Origin: JBCBTJ01 sp039818665 | GTDB lineage: Bacteria > Pseudomonadota > Alphaproteobacteria > Caulobacterales > Hyphomonadaceae | Assembly (NCBI GenBank): GCA_039818665.1 | Contig: JBCBTJ010000001.1 | Coordinates: forward strand, 62,001 to 126,000 | Direction: 5' to 3' | DNA length: 64,000 nt | In this document: piece after piece, positions 1 to 8,746 of the stretch | Position numbering within the stretch: the stretch's first letter is position 1 | How the letters are laid out: the number at the start of each line of letters is the position of its first letter | Notes under the pieces: model-generated | Databases searched by the model: none | The model's input: only the letters and a program-made list of their open reading frames with translations | Told to the model about the DNA's origin: nothing | Translations under genes and position numbers: made by a program

Positions 1-914
1 GGTTCTGCGCCGGTGTCGACCGCGCGATCCTGATCGTCGAAGAAGCGCTCGAGAAGTGGGGCGCGCCGGTCTATGTGCGCCACGAGATCGTCCACAACGC
101 CCATGTCGTCGCCCGCTTGGAGCAGATGGGCGCGGTGTTCGTCGAAGAGCTTGAAGAGTGCCCGAACGACCGGCCGGTCGTTTTCTCCGCCCATGGCGTG
201 CCGAAAACCGTTCCGGCTGAAGCCGAACGGCGCAACATGGTCTTTGTCGACGCCACTTGCCCGCTCGTCTCGAAAGTCCATGTGGAGGCCGAACGCCACT
301 ACCGTGAGGGCCGCGAGATCGTCTTAATCGGGCACGCCGGCCATCCGGAGATCGTGGGCACGCTGGGCCAGCTGCCGGCCGGCGCCATGACGCTTGTCGA
401 GACAGTCGAAGACGCCGACGCCTTCGAGCCGCGCGACCCCGCCAATCTCGCCTTCGTCACCCAGACCACGCTATCGGTCGACGACACGGCCGAAATCGTC
501 GCCGCCCTGCAGCGCCGCTTCCCTGAGATCTCGGCCCCCCATAAAGAAGACATCTGTTACGCCACGACCAATCGGCAGGAGGCGGTGAAGGCCCTCGCGC
601 CGAAGTCGGACCTGGTTCTGGTCGTCGGCGCGGAAAGCTCGTCCAACTCCAAACGCCTCGTCGAGGTCGCCCTGCGCGCCGGGGCCCGCGACTCGCAGCT
701 CGTCGCCAGTCTCGAATACGTCGATTGGGCTTGGATGGAGGGCGTGGAGACCCTCGGACTAACGGCTGGCGCCAGCGCGCCGGAAGCGCTCGTCCAGGAG
801 ATCTTGGACGCCTGCAAAGCCCGCTATGACATCGTCACCGAAGAGATCGAGGTCACCCGCGAAGACGTGACCTTCAAGCTGCCGCGCGTCTTGTCGGAGG
901 CCGCTGCGGAGTAA
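1..914 (+). CDS. ispH: 4-hydroxy-3-methylbut-2-enyl diphosphate reductase (5' end outside window)
   Basis: IspH is the last enzyme of the methylerythritol phosphate pathway. It reduces HMBPP to isopentenyl and dimethylallyl diphosphate with a [4Fe-4S] cluster in the cytoplasm. The frame is open from base 3 and begins inside the conserved FCAGVDRAI motif, so only a short N-terminal segment is missing. All three cluster cysteines are visible: in FCAGV, in DATCPLV and in DICYATTNRQ. The substrate-contacting histidines (HNAHVV, SAHGVP, GHAGHPE) and the late SSNSKRL motif are also present. It is followed 63 bases later by purB on the same strand. Identity is secure; only the true start cannot be seen. 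Confidence 0.97.
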   Translation, partial: FCAGVDRAILIVEEALEKWGAPVYVRHEIVHNAHVVARLEQMGAVFVEELEECPNDRPVVFSAHGVPKTVPAEAERRNMVFVDATCPLVSKVHVEAERHYREGREIVLIGHAGHPEIVGTLGQLPAGAMTLVETVEDADAFEPRDPANLAFVTQTTLSVDDTAEIVAALQRRFPEISAPHKEDICYATTNRQEAVKALAPKSDLVLVVGAESSSNSKRLVEVALRAGARDSQLVASLEYVDWAWMEGVETLGLTAGASAPEALVQEILDACKARYDIVTEEIEVTREDVTFKLPRVLSEAAAE

Positions 915-977
915 GCCGGCCTTGACGGCGCCGGCGCAGCGCCGGACACCGGCCGCGAACCTCATTGGAGCGCCGCT

Positions 978-2279
978 ATGATTCCCCGCTACGCCCGCGC
1001 GGAAATGACCCGTATTTGGGAGCCGGAGACGAAGTATTCGATCTGGCTGGAGATCGAGACGCTCGCCGCAGAAGCCATGGCCGAGCTCGGACAGATCCCC
1101 GCCTCGGCGCCGGCGGCCGTACGCTCGCGCGGCGGGTTCGACGCGGCCCGGGTCGATGAAATCGAGCGCGAGGTGAAGCACGACGTCATCGCCTTCCTCA
1201 CCAATGTCGCCGAGCATGCCGGCGAGGAGGCCCGCTTCCTCCACAAAGGCATGACCTCGTCCGACGTTCTGGACACCTGTTTCGCGGTCCAGCTCACCCA
1301 AGCGGCCGACTTGTTGGACGAAGGCCTCGACCGCGTGCTCGCCGCTCTGAAGAAGCGCGCCTTCGAGCACAAGCTCACCCCTACGATCGGGCGCAGCCAC
1401 GGCGTCCACGCCGAGCCGACCACGTTCGGCGTCAAGCTCGCCGGCTATCATGCCGAGTTCCAGCGTGCGAAAGCGCGCCTCGCCGCAGCCCGCGCCGAAG
1501 TGGCCACCTGCGCCATCTCCGGCGCGGTCGGCACCTTCGCCAATGTCGACCCTCGCGTCGAAGCCCATGTCGCCCAGAAGCTCGGCCTGACGCCGGAGCC
1601 GGTCTCCACCCAGATCATCCCGCGCGATCGCCACGCCGTTTTCTTCGCCATGCTCGGCGTGATCGCCTCCTCCGTCGAACGCCTCGCCACAGAGATCCGG
1701 CATCTGCAACGCACCGAAGTGCTGGAGGCCGAAGAGTATTTTTCGAAGGGCCAGAAGGGCTCGTCCGCCATGCCCCACAAGCGTAATCCCGTGCTCACGG
1801 AAAACCTCACCGGCCTCGCTAGGCTCGTGCGCTCGGCCGTCACGCCGGCGCTGGAGAACGTCGCGCTCTGGCACGAGCGCGACATCTCCCACTCTTCGGT
1901 CGAGCGCGGCATCGGCCCGGACGCGACGATCCATTTGGACTTCGCCTTGCACCGCCTCGCCGGCGTCATAGAGAACTTGGTCGTCTACCCCGACGCGATG
2001 AAAGCCAATCTCGATCGCCTCGGCGGCCTTCACAATTCCCAGCGCGTCCTGCTCGCTCTGGTCGAAGCCGGCGCCAGCCGCGAGGACGCCTACGCCCTGG
2101 TCCAGCGCAATGCGATGAAGACCTGGGCCGGCGAAGGCGATTTTCTCAATTTTCTCAAGGCGGACCCCGAGGTGTCCGAGAAACTGCCTGACGCCGCGCT
2201 CGAGGCCCTCTTCGACCTCGACTATCATTTCAAAGCCGTCGACGTGACCTTCGAACGTGTCTTCGGCGCGGGCGCCTAA
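978..2279 (+). CDS. purB: adenylosuccinate lyase
   Basis: PurB cleaves adenylosuccinate to AMP plus fumarate, and SAICAR to AICAR plus fumarate, in purine synthesis. The 433-residue product has the usual length of the short bacterial form. The fumarase/aspartase superfamily signature GSSAMPHKRNP lies near residue 260, the TSSDV substrate loop near residue 95, and GRSHGVHAEPT near residue 140. The start MIPRYARAEM matches the typical PurB N-terminus. The stop codon interlocks with that of the minus-strand methyltransferase over four bases. The other purine genes here (purC, S, Q, L) lie about 20 kb downstream. Confidence 0.97.
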   Translation: MIPRYARAEMTRIWEPETKYSIWLEIETLAAEAMAELGQIPASAPAAVRSRGGFDAARVDEIEREVKHDVIAFLTNVAEHAGEEARFLHKGMTSSDVLDTCFAVQLTQAADLLDEGLDRVLAALKKRAFEHKLTPTIGRSHGVHAEPTTFGVKLAGYHAEFQRAKARLAAARAEVATCAISGAVGTFANVDPRVEAHVAQKLGLTPEPVSTQIIPRDRHAVFFAMLGVIASSVERLATEIRHLQRTEVLEAEEYFSKGQKGSSAMPHKRNPVLTENLTGLARLVRSAVTPALENVALWHERDISHSSVERGIGPDATIHLDFALHRLAGVIENLVVYPDAMKANLDRLGGLHNSQRVLLALVEAGASREDAYALVQRNAMKTWAGEGDFLNFLKADPEVSEKLPDAALEALFDLDYHFKAVDVTFERVFGAGA

Positions 2280-2944
2280 GCCGGTTTCTGCACCACCGCG
2301 AAGAGCACCATGTTCGCCTTGTCCGGCGACCATTGGCGGAGGGTCTTGAAACCGGCCCGGCCGAACTCACCCATGATGTCATCCGGGCTCACATGGCTGA
2401 CCACGCTCGGCGCGCGGCCCACCAGGCGCATGGCGGGAATCATCACGCGGTAAAGTATGCGGAGGTAAGACGGCGTCCCTTTGAGGCACACCGTATTCGA
2501 AATAAACACGCCGCCCGGCTTCAGAAGATCATAGATCTTGGCCGTCGCCGTCTCGCGATCGGCCAACAGGTGAAGCAGGCTATGGCCCATCACCACGTCG
2601 TACGACCCCGCCGGCGCCTGAAACGCCTCAACGCTCGCCTGCTCGAAATCGATGTTCGACACGCCGGCCTCGTCGGCCTTGCCGCGCGCGATGTCCAACA
2701 TGGCCGCAGACATGTCTACGGCGTGGATGCGCTTCACATGCGGGGCGTGGGCGATCGCCGTGGAGCCCGTCCCGCAGCCAAGCTCCAACACCTCCGAATC
2801 GGGCGTGAAATACTCCTGCGTGATGGCGAGCTTTTTTTCGTAGGCGCGTTGGTCGCGCACCGGGTTCTTGGCGTAGCCGTCCGCGATCTTGTCCCAAAAG
2901 CGCGCGTCGCGCGCCGTGCCGGCGTCCAATGTCGCTGCGTTCAT
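2276..2944 (-). CDS. class I SAM-dependent methyltransferase
   Basis: A 222-residue soluble methyltransferase. The SAM-binding glycine loop is seen as VLELGCGTGSTA near residue 55, followed by the acidic residue of motif II in HAVDMSAAML. A later VVMGHSLLHLL stretch is typical of motif IV in ubiE/methyltransf_11-type proteins. No membrane segment or signal peptide is visible. The substrate cannot be read from sequence. It is divergent from a LysR regulator 113 bases away, a common layout for a regulator and its target, so control by that regulator is a reasonable inference. Its stop overlaps that of purB. Confidence 0.85.
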   Translation of the reverse strand: MNAATLDAGTARDARFWDKIADGYAKNPVRDQRAYEKKLAITQEYFTPDSEVLELGCGTGSTAIAHAPHVKRIHAVDMSAAMLDIARGKADEAGVSNIDFEQASVEAFQAPAGSYDVVMGHSLLHLLADRETATAKIYDLLKPGGVFISNTVCLKGTPSYLRILYRVMIPAMRLVGRAPSVVSHVSPDDIMGEFGRAGFKTLRQWSPDKANMVLFAVVQKPA

Positions 2945-3023
2945 TGTCTGTGTCCTTTGCGGTTCGTGTCAGACCGCCCCGTCCTCGAGACATAAGATAG
3001 GATGCCGACCGCCCAACGAGAAT

Positions 3024-3050
3024 CGTATAAGTTTCTTGTTCTGCTATACG
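3024..3050. promoter_or_regulatory. candidate LysR operator (CGTATA-N15-TATACG)
   Basis: Six-base inverted arms, CGTATA at 3024-3029 and TATACG at 3045-3050, are separated by 15 bases. The second arm ends seven bases before the lysR start. LysR-type regulators commonly bind T-N11-A dyads between themselves and a divergent target, so this is a plausible autoregulatory site. The assignment rests on position and symmetry only. Confidence 0.4.
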
Positions 3051-3057
3051 GAAATCG

Positions 3058-3984
3058 ATGAACTGGCAGGCTGTCTCCTTTGATTGGAACCAGGTGCGCG
3101 CTTTCCTCGCCACCGTGGAGGAAGGCTCGCTCTCGGCCGCCGCCCGCGCGCTTGGCATGACCCAGCCGACGCTCAGCCGCCAGGTCTCGGCGCTGGAGGC
3201 CGACCTCGGCGTCACCCTGTTCGAGCGCGGCCCGAGGGCCACCCGCCTGACAGAAGCGGGCGCGCGCCTGCTCGACCATGTCCGCGCCATGGGCGAGGCG
3301 GCCAATCGCGTATCGCTCGCCGCCTCCGGCCAGTCGCAAACCATCGAAGGCCGCGTCAGCATCACCGCGACCCACACCTTCGCCACCTATCATCTGCCGC
3401 GCGTGCTGAAGCGCTTGCGCGACATCGCGCCGGGCATCGCCGTTGAAATCGTCGCTTCGAACGATGTCCGCGACCTCGCCCGCCGCGAGGCCGACATCGC
3501 CATCCGCCATGCGCGGCCTGAACAGGGCGAGCTGATCGCCAAGCTCATCAGCGAGACGACCGCCCATCTCTACGCTGCGCCCGCCTATCTCGACCGCATG
3601 GGCCGCCCGGCCTCCGTCGAAGACCTCGCAAACCACGACGTCATCGGCTTCGACACGATTGAGCAATCGGTCGAAATGTTCCAGTTCGTCGGCGCCCCAG
3701 TCGCCGAACACAACATCAAGATCGCCACCGGCAGCGGCACGGCGCTGCTAGAGCTGCTCCGGCTCGGCCTCGGCATAACCATCATGACCCGCGACACCGC
3801 CGACCTCGTCCCCGCGCTCGAACGCGTCTTGCCGAGCTTCCAGCCGATCCCGGTGCCGATCTGGCTGGTCACCCACCGCGAGCTCCACACCAGCCGCCGC
3901 ATCCGCGTCGTCTTCGACCTTCTGGCGGAGGAACTCGCAGAGCTCCCGCATCCGGCGCTTCCGGCCATCGGGCCGGCGGGATAA
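3058..3984 (+). CDS. LysR-family transcriptional regulator
   Basis: A 308-residue regulator of standard LysR length. The N-terminal winged helix-turn-helix spans about residues 9-68 and contains AAARALGMTQPTLSRQVSALE followed by LGVTLFERG. The C-terminal co-inducer domain (about 95-300) includes VSITATHTF and a late GLGITIMTRD segment. The ATG at 3058 puts the DNA-binding domain at the usual distance from the N-terminus. The divergent methyltransferase gene is the most likely local target. The effector is unknown. Confidence 0.93.
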   Translation: MNWQAVSFDWNQVRAFLATVEEGSLSAAARALGMTQPTLSRQVSALEADLGVTLFERGPRATRLTEAGARLLDHVRAMGEAANRVSLAASGQSQTIEGRVSITATHTFATYHLPRVLKRLRDIAPGIAVEIVASNDVRDLARREADIAIRHARPEQGELIAKLISETTAHLYAAPAYLDRMGRPASVEDLANHDVIGFDTIEQSVEMFQFVGAPVAEHNIKIATGSGTALLELLRLGLGITIMTRDTADLVPALERVLPSFQPIPVPIWLVTHRELHTSRRIRVVFDLLAEELAELPHPALPAIGPAG

Positions 3985-4015
3985 GCTCGCGCCGAGTTGT
4001 CCGGACACGCCGCCA

Positions 4016-4489
4016 ATGCGTTTCTTTCTTTTGCTCGCAGTCCTCGCCGCCGCCGCCCCGGCGACTGCCCAACCCGTCGTCAAAATCCTCAACTTCACGG
4101 CGGATTGGTGTCCCAATTGCCAAGTCCTCAATCCGAAGATCGACCGCGCGCTCGCCGATTTTGACGGCGACGCCGTCGCCCTGGTCGACCTCGACCTCAC
4201 CGCCACCCGCGGCGGCGAGCTTGAAGAGCGCGCCGCGGCGCGAGAGGCCGCCGGCGCGCTCGCGGCCGAACATGGCGGGGCCGAGGTCTGGGCGGATTAC
4301 GCCAGCCTCACCGGCCTCGCCGTGGCCATCGCAGCCGACACCGGCGAGCCCCTCGCCTGTTTCACGCCCGACCTGTCCGGCCGCCAAATCTCCGGCCGGC
4401 TGCTCCAGGCGACGATCATCGCCAGCCGTCCCCAACGCGGCGAGCGTCGGATGAACCGGCCCCCGCGCTGCCCGCCGCCGCGCGGCTGA
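4016..4489 (+). CDS. secreted thioredoxin-like protein (CPNC)
   Basis: A 157-residue protein starting with a short Sec-type signal peptide (MRFFLLLAVLAAAAPATA, cleavage likely near residue 19), so probably periplasmic. The mature part has a thioredoxin-like core with an FTADWCPNCQVLNPKI active site around residues 28-43, then a beta strand ending in LVDLDLT. A CxxC in this context suggests thiol-disulfide exchange. The region after residue about 60 is alanine- and arginine-rich and shorter than in a classical thioredoxin. A related lipoprotein follows about 100 bases downstream, pointing to a tandem duplication. The partner protein is unknown. Confidence 0.75.
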   Translation: MRFFLLLAVLAAAAPATAQPVVKILNFTADWCPNCQVLNPKIDRALADFDGDAVALVDLDLTATRGGELEERAAAREAAGALAAEHGGAEVWADYASLTGLAVAIAADTGEPLACFTPDLSGRQISGRLLQATIIASRPQRGERRMNRPPRCPPPRG

Positions 4490-4588
4490 GAACCCGCCGC
4501 CTCACATCCGCGTGATCGTCGGCCAGGCCCTCGGCAAGCCAAACAAAGCCTCCTATGTGGAACGCCAATCATCGAAGGAGCGTCCCCC

Positions 4589-5035
4589 ATGCGCACGACC
4601 CTTTTCGCCGCCGCCGCGGCCGCCCTGCTCGCCGCCTGCGGCCCGGCCGCCGGAACACGCGAGCCCGATGCGGCCCTGACCAAAGCCGCCGTCGAAGACG
4701 GCGCCAAGATCGCCGCCGTCATGGTGTTCGCCGAGTGGTGCTCGTCCTGCAAAGTCATGGATCCGAAAATCGCCGCCGTCCGCGCTCGCGGCGAGGTGGA
4801 AGGCGTCGACCATATCGTCCTCGACTTCACCGAACGCGACCCGGCCGACTTCTTCGCCCAAGCCGAAGCCGCTGGAGTCGGCCCCGCCATCCGCGAGGAG
4901 TTCTCTGACGAGATCCTCACCGGCGTGGTGATCCTGGTCGATGTCGACGACCAAAAGGCTGTCGCCGATCTCCGCAAAGAGCTGACCGAAGACGAGATCG
5001 CCGACATCATCCAGTGGAAGCTCGCAGAGGCCTAG
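4589..5035 (+). CDS. thioredoxin-like lipoprotein (CSSC)
   Basis: A 148-residue product with a lipoprotein signal peptide (LLAAC lipobox, acylated cysteine near residue 17), so probably anchored on the periplasmic face of a membrane. The thioredoxin-like active site is FAEWCSSCKVMDPKI near residues 48-62. The following strand and LDFTERDPADFF helix parallel the preceding gene (WCPNCQVLNPKI, LVDLDLT), indicating paralogues. A GAAGGAG ribosome-binding site precedes the ATG. The C-terminal half keeps the glycine-valine strand ILTGVVILVDV. It probably acts in envelope redox chemistry; the partner cannot be identified here. Confidence 0.75.
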   Translation: MRTTLFAAAAAALLAACGPAAGTREPDAALTKAAVEDGAKIAAVMVFAEWCSSCKVMDPKIAAVRARGEVEGVDHIVLDFTERDPADFFAQAEAAGVGPAIREEFSDEILTGVVILVDVDDQKAVADLRKELTEDEIADIIQWKLAEA

Positions 5036-5117
5036 GCAAAGGCCCCTCAGGACGCGGCGCAGCGTGACAAGACCGGCGGCCTCGCCGATCATGGCGGGCC
5101 CAAAGGAGCGCGCCGCC

Positions 5118-5897
5118 ATGTCCGTCCTCACCGTCGAGACCGAAAACCACGTCGCCCTCGTCACCCTGCGCCGGCCTCAGGTGATGAACGCCCTGAACTA
5201 TGAGCTCTACATGGCGCTCGAAGACGCCGTGCGCGATTGCACGGCGCGCGCCATCGTCCTCACCGGCGAGGGCCGCGGCTTCTGCACCGGCGACGATGTG
5301 AAGGAGATCCTCTCCAAAGGCGCCAAAGGCCCTCCGGAAATGGCGACCCGCGCCCGGCGCACCGGAGGGCTCACCCCAGCCGCCGACGCCTTGCTCTACA
5401 CCGACATCCCGGTCATCGCCGCGGTCAACGGCTTCGCCTTGGGCTGGGGCATGGAGCTCGCTTTGATGGCCGACATCCGCATCGCCTCGACGGAGGCGAA
5501 GTTCGGCGAGCTCTTCGTCCAGCGCGGCCTCTGCTGCGACGCGCCGGGCCTCGGCCGCCTCGCCCAACTGGTCGGCCGCGAGCGCGCCGCCGAACTGTTG
5601 TTCACCGGCGAGATCATCGACGCCGACACCGCCCGTGAGATGCGCCTCGTCTCCCGCGTCGTCGCGCCCGACGATCTTCTCCCAACCGCGCTCGACCTCG
5701 CCGGAAAGATCGCCGCCAATCCGCCCCGCGCCGTTCAGAGCCTGAAAGCGGGCCTCCGCCGCACCCTCGACCCCGATTGGCGCGACGTCGGCGCCTGGGC
5801 GATCAAGGAAATCCGCGCCCTTATGGCGACCGAAGACGCCAAAGAGAGCGCCGCGGCCTTCCTGGAGAAGCGAAAGCCGGTGTTTACGGGGCGCTAG
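5118..5897 (+). CDS. enoyl-CoA hydratase/isomerase (crotonase family)
   Basis: A 259-residue cytoplasmic crotonase. The start at 5118 (MSVLTVETENHV) has an AAAGGAG site nine bases upstream; an in-frame ATG at 5064 would add a non-conserved tail. Family marks are RPQVMNALNYEL near residue 20, the oxyanion loop GEGRGFCTGDDVKE near residue 55, and NGFALGWGMELALMADIRIAS near residues 103-123. The usual second active-site segment reads FGELFVQRGLCCDAPGLGRL, with cysteines in place of the common small residues, so the exact reaction (hydratase, isomerase or other) is uncertain. The stop lies three bases before the convergent glutathione transferase stop. Confidence 0.85.
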   Translation: MSVLTVETENHVALVTLRRPQVMNALNYELYMALEDAVRDCTARAIVLTGEGRGFCTGDDVKEILSKGAKGPPEMATRARRTGGLTPAADALLYTDIPVIAAVNGFALGWGMELALMADIRIASTEAKFGELFVQRGLCCDAPGLGRLAQLVGRERAAELLFTGEIIDADTAREMRLVSRVVAPDDLLPTALDLAGKIAANPPRAVQSLKAGLRRTLDPDWRDVGAWAIKEIRALMATEDAKESAAAFLEKRKPVFTGR

Positions 5898-5900
5898 CCC

Positions 5901-6512
5901 TTACGCCGACGCCGCCGGCCGCGCGCCCACCCGCTCGAACCAAGCGCTGAGATTCTTGAACTCCGGATTGAGCGGCTGGCCCACCGTCGCGGCGAAGGCC
6001 TGGAAGCAGAACAGCAGGATGTCGGCGAGCGTGAAGCGGTCGCCGGCGATATAGTCCCGGCCCTCGATCTGCGCGTCGAGCCATTCGAGCTTGTCCTGCG
6101 CGCAGGCCTTCATCCCGTCGGCGGCCTCCGGCAGGCAGCGCATCCGGTCTTTAAACAGCGGCAAGCCCTCGGCGAAGCGGAAGCCGTTCGCCATGGGCTC
6201 GCAGACATTGAGGTCGACCCAGCGCGTCCACCGCCGCGCCTGGGCGCGGGCCTCCGGCGTTTCGCCCATCAGCCGGTCGCCAGGCTGGCTCTCGTCGAGA
6301 TATTCGCAGATCGCCGTGATCTCGCTGATCAGGTCGCCATTCTCGAGCACAAGCGCCGGCAATTGCCCGGCCGGATTGACCTTTAAAAACTCGCTCTGGC
6401 GATTGGCGCCGGACAACAGATCGACCTCTTCAGCCGGGATCTCGATCCCGCGCTCGGCCATGAAAAATCGAACGACATGCGGGTTGGGGCCGACGGAGGT
6501 GTAGAGCTTCAT
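5901..6512 (-). CDS. glutathione S-transferase family protein
   Basis: A 203-residue cytosolic GST. The start MKLYTSVGPNP places the thioredoxin-fold N-terminal domain (about 1-80) correctly and has a GGAGA site upstream; longer starts add an unrelated segment. The glutathione-binding region shows NPAGQLPAL (cis-proline) and the SEITAICEYLDE segment. The C-terminal helical domain contains DYIAGDRFTLADIL, the usual N-capping box. A serine replaces tyrosine near the expected catalytic position, so catalytic class is not certain. It is convergent with the crotonase gene. Substrate unknown. Confidence 0.9.
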   Translation of the reverse strand: MKLYTSVGPNPHVVRFFMAERGIEIPAEEVDLLSGANRQSEFLKVNPAGQLPALVLENGDLISEITAICEYLDESQPGDRLMGETPEARAQARRWTRWVDLNVCEPMANGFRFAEGLPLFKDRMRCLPEAADGMKACAQDKLEWLDAQIEGRDYIAGDRFTLADILLFCFQAFAATVGQPLNPEFKNLSAWFERVGARPAASA

Positions 6513-6616
6513 AGGTGTCTCCCGATGGACATTGGCGCGCGCCTGGCGCTTCATCCCTCCTCAAAAGCACAAGCGCCGGAAAACTGCACGGCCAAAGCCG
6601 CTTGGGGAGGCGGGAC

Positions 6617-7513
6617 ATGTTGAGACGGATCGGGCTCGCCGCCCTTGTCTTGGTGATCGCGGCGCTGGCGGCGATGGTCTGGCAGCACAGCAAATACGCC
6701 AGCATCCGCCGCGACATGGTCCAAGATCGCCAAGCCCTCTTCCACGGCGCCGTCTTCCACGTCGTCACCTTCCTTCAAACCGCGCCGGGCGAAGACGTCA
6801 TCGACGCGGTGCGCGCCTTCAAACAGGACACCGAAGGGGTCCAAGGCGCGAAGTGGATCTACGCCGGCAAGGCCGCAATCGACGCGATCACCTCCTCCCA
6901 ATTGCCGCCGGTCGACTGGTCGGCGGTGGTTTTGCTGCAATACCCGTCGCGGGCGGCCTATGAAGCCCACGCCGCCTCGGCCGAGTATCAAGCCGCCCTG
7001 GAGGCGTTCGAGACGTCATACTCCCATGGCGCGCGGCGGTCTGCCGGCGTCAATCTCATGCTGCCCCAAGCCTTGCTCGCGCGGCGGGTTTTGCGCGCCG
7101 TCACCTTCCAATCGGCGGACTATCCCTTCACACCGGCCCCCGCGTCGGACGCCCTGCCCCGGCTGGCCGACATCGCCTCCGCGCTCCAAGCGAATGCGGA
7201 GCTCGGCGCCGACGCCATCGCCATCGTCAATCTGATCAAACACGGCACGCCGGAGCAGCAAGCCGCCGACCGCGTCTATGTCGGCCGAATGATGGATTTG
7301 ATGGCGGACAAAGGCTACGGCCCGGTCCATCTGGGCGCGGCGGAAACCTTGCCCGGCGGTCGGGACTACGACGATTTCGCGATCGTCTATTATCCTGGCG
7401 TCGACTACTTTTTCGAGATGGTCTCGAGCACGTACATGCAGGGCATCGCCGGCGACAAACAGCTGAGCGACACGCAAGCGACCATCACCGCGCCGATTCT
7501 CGATCTGCTGTGA
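6617..7513 (+). CDS. membrane-anchored tandem dimeric-barrel (DUF1330-like) protein
   Basis: A 298-residue protein with one N-terminal membrane anchor (about residues 5-22, IGLAALVLVIAALAAMVW) and a GGGGAGG site seven bases before the ATG. The rest looks like two related alpha/beta modules. The second, beginning near residue 200, has GADAIAIVNLIKHG, YVGRMMDLMADKGYGPVHLGAAE and DDFAIVYYPGVDYFFEMVSS, which resembles DUF1330 dimeric alpha-beta barrels. The first half shows similar spacing (FHVVTFLQT, AKWIYAGKAAID, WSAVVLLQYPSRAAYEAHA). The fold assignment is inference from pattern. No substrate can be proposed. Confidence 0.6.
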   Translation: MLRRIGLAALVLVIAALAAMVWQHSKYASIRRDMVQDRQALFHGAVFHVVTFLQTAPGEDVIDAVRAFKQDTEGVQGAKWIYAGKAAIDAITSSQLPPVDWSAVVLLQYPSRAAYEAHAASAEYQAALEAFETSYSHGARRSAGVNLMLPQALLARRVLRAVTFQSADYPFTPAPASDALPRLADIASALQANAELGADAIAIVNLIKHGTPEQQAADRVYVGRMMDLMADKGYGPVHLGAAETLPGGRDYDDFAIVYYPGVDYFFEMVSSTYMQGIAGDKQLSDTQATITAPILDLL

Positions 7514-7621
7514 GGACTGTCACATTCGGGCGCAAAGTTCGCCTGAGGGGCGAGATGATGTGCCAATGCGGCCGAACATGTGCACTCAAAGCCCAGTATT
7601 CATGGGCGTCCCAAAATGGGA

Positions 7622-7727
7622 TCGATACTGTCGATGTTGCGTCGCTTAGAGTGCAAGTGCGCAAAAATTTTCAAATAAAATCAACGTTCTGAAAGAGTAG
7701 GTCGACGAATGAGGCGGTGCAGGTCCG
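7622..7727. repeat. composite intergenic repeat, copy 1
   Basis: This gap between two convergent genes holds three short strings that recur in the gap at 23961-24036: ATCGATACTGTCGAT (7622-7636, the exact reverse complement of 23961-23975), GCTTAGAGTGCA (7645-7656; the 18-base extension differs at two positions) and GTGCAGGTCCG (7717-7727). The stretch 7650-7690 is unusually AT-rich. It could be an intergenic repeat family, a small RNA or a protein-binding site. Confidence 0.55.
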
Positions 7728-7744
7728 TATTCGGCGATTTCGGC

Positions 7745-8746
7745 CTACGCGGCGGCGGATTTCGCGGTCTCCTCGGCCGCATCCGGCGCGCCCGGCTCGC
7801 CCACCACGTCACGATAAATCGCCTTCGCTCTTTCAACCCGCGCCGAGGCGTCGAGACCTTCAATATCGGCCGCCAATGCGGCGTCCACATGAGGCTTCAG
7901 GCCAGCTCGGTTCGCAATTTGGATTGAGATTCCAGGCCGCGCATTCAGCTCCAGCAAGAGCGGCCCTTTCTCGCGGTCCAAAACAATGTCCGCGCCGAGA
8001 TATCCAAGGCCCGTCACATCATAAGCGCGGGCGGCCATCAGCAACATCTCGTCCCAGTGCGGCACCTGGATCCCCGACAGCGCATGGGCCGTGTCGGGGT
8101 GGCTGTCGATCATCTTTCCGTTCTGCATGCCGAGCTGCGTCAAGCCTGTGGCGAGGTCGAGCCCGACTCCCACGCCGCCCTTGTGAAGATTGGCTTTTCC
8201 GTCGGACGCCGCCGTCGGCAAACGCACCATGGCGACCAGCGGCAACCCCCTCAAAACGATCACGCGAATGTCCGGCACGCCTTGAAACGAGACGTCGCTG
8301 AACACGTCGTCGAAGCGCACCCGCGCCTCCACCATGGCCGTGTCCGGCTGGCCGCTGAGACTGTGCATGCCCGATAGGATATTGTTCGTGTGAAACTTGA
8401 TGTCCTCATAGGTGAGCCGCCGCCCGCTCGCCAGTCGCCAACCGCTCTGCACCTTCTCCGCAATCACCAAAATGCCGTTGCCCTGCGCGCCATTGGCCGG
8501 CTTGATCACGGCCCCGTCCGGCGCAGAAATCAGATCGGTCAGGCGGCGCATGTCGAAGGCGTTGGAGATGGTGCCGTAGAGTTCCGGCGTTGGAATGCCC
8601 GCCTCGGCCGCCAAACGTTTGGTCACGGTCTTATCGTTAACGAGCCGGATCAGTCGACGCGGATTAAATTCGTTGACTAACAAGACATTACGCTCGTTCA
8701 GCCCCATCACGCCCCTGCGGCGGAGGTCGAGGATCGAGCCGATCAT
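7745..8746 (-). CDS. alpha-L-glutamate ligase-like ATP-grasp protein (RimK-related)
   Basis: A 333-residue ATP-grasp enzyme of the RimK-related glutamate-ligase type that accompanies an inactive transglutaminase and a retropepsin-like protease. ATP-grasp hallmarks are VNDKTVTKRLAAEAGIPTPE near residue 36, DGAVIKPANGAQGNGILVI near 75, and the metal/ATP-binding segment LLLELNARPGISIQ near 275. The ATG at 8746 overlaps the TGA of the preceding gene (ATGA), so translation is coupled. ATP-grasp enzymes join a carboxylate to an amine. The acceptor is unknown; the context suggests a peptide or envelope substrate. Confidence 0.85.
   Translation of the reverse strand: MIGSILDLRRRGVMGLNERNVLLVNEFNPRRLIRLVNDKTVTKRLAAEAGIPTPELYGTISNAFDMRRLTDLISAPDGAVIKPANGAQGNGILVIAEKVQSGWRLASGRRLTYEDIKFHTNNILSGMHSLSGQPDTAMVEARVRFDDVFSDVSFQGVPDIRVIVLRGLPLVAMVRLPTAASDGKANLHKGGVGVGLDLATGLTQLGMQNGKMIDSHPDTAHALSGIQVPHWDEMLLMAARAYDVTGLGYLGADIVLDREKGPLLLELNARPGISIQIANRAGLKPHVDAALAADIEGLDASARVERAKAIYRDVVGEPGAPDAAEETAKSAAA

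Noticed and set aside
759..2333. 524-codon frame antisense to purB
   Set aside because: Shadow of purB codon bias with low-complexity sequence and no domain.
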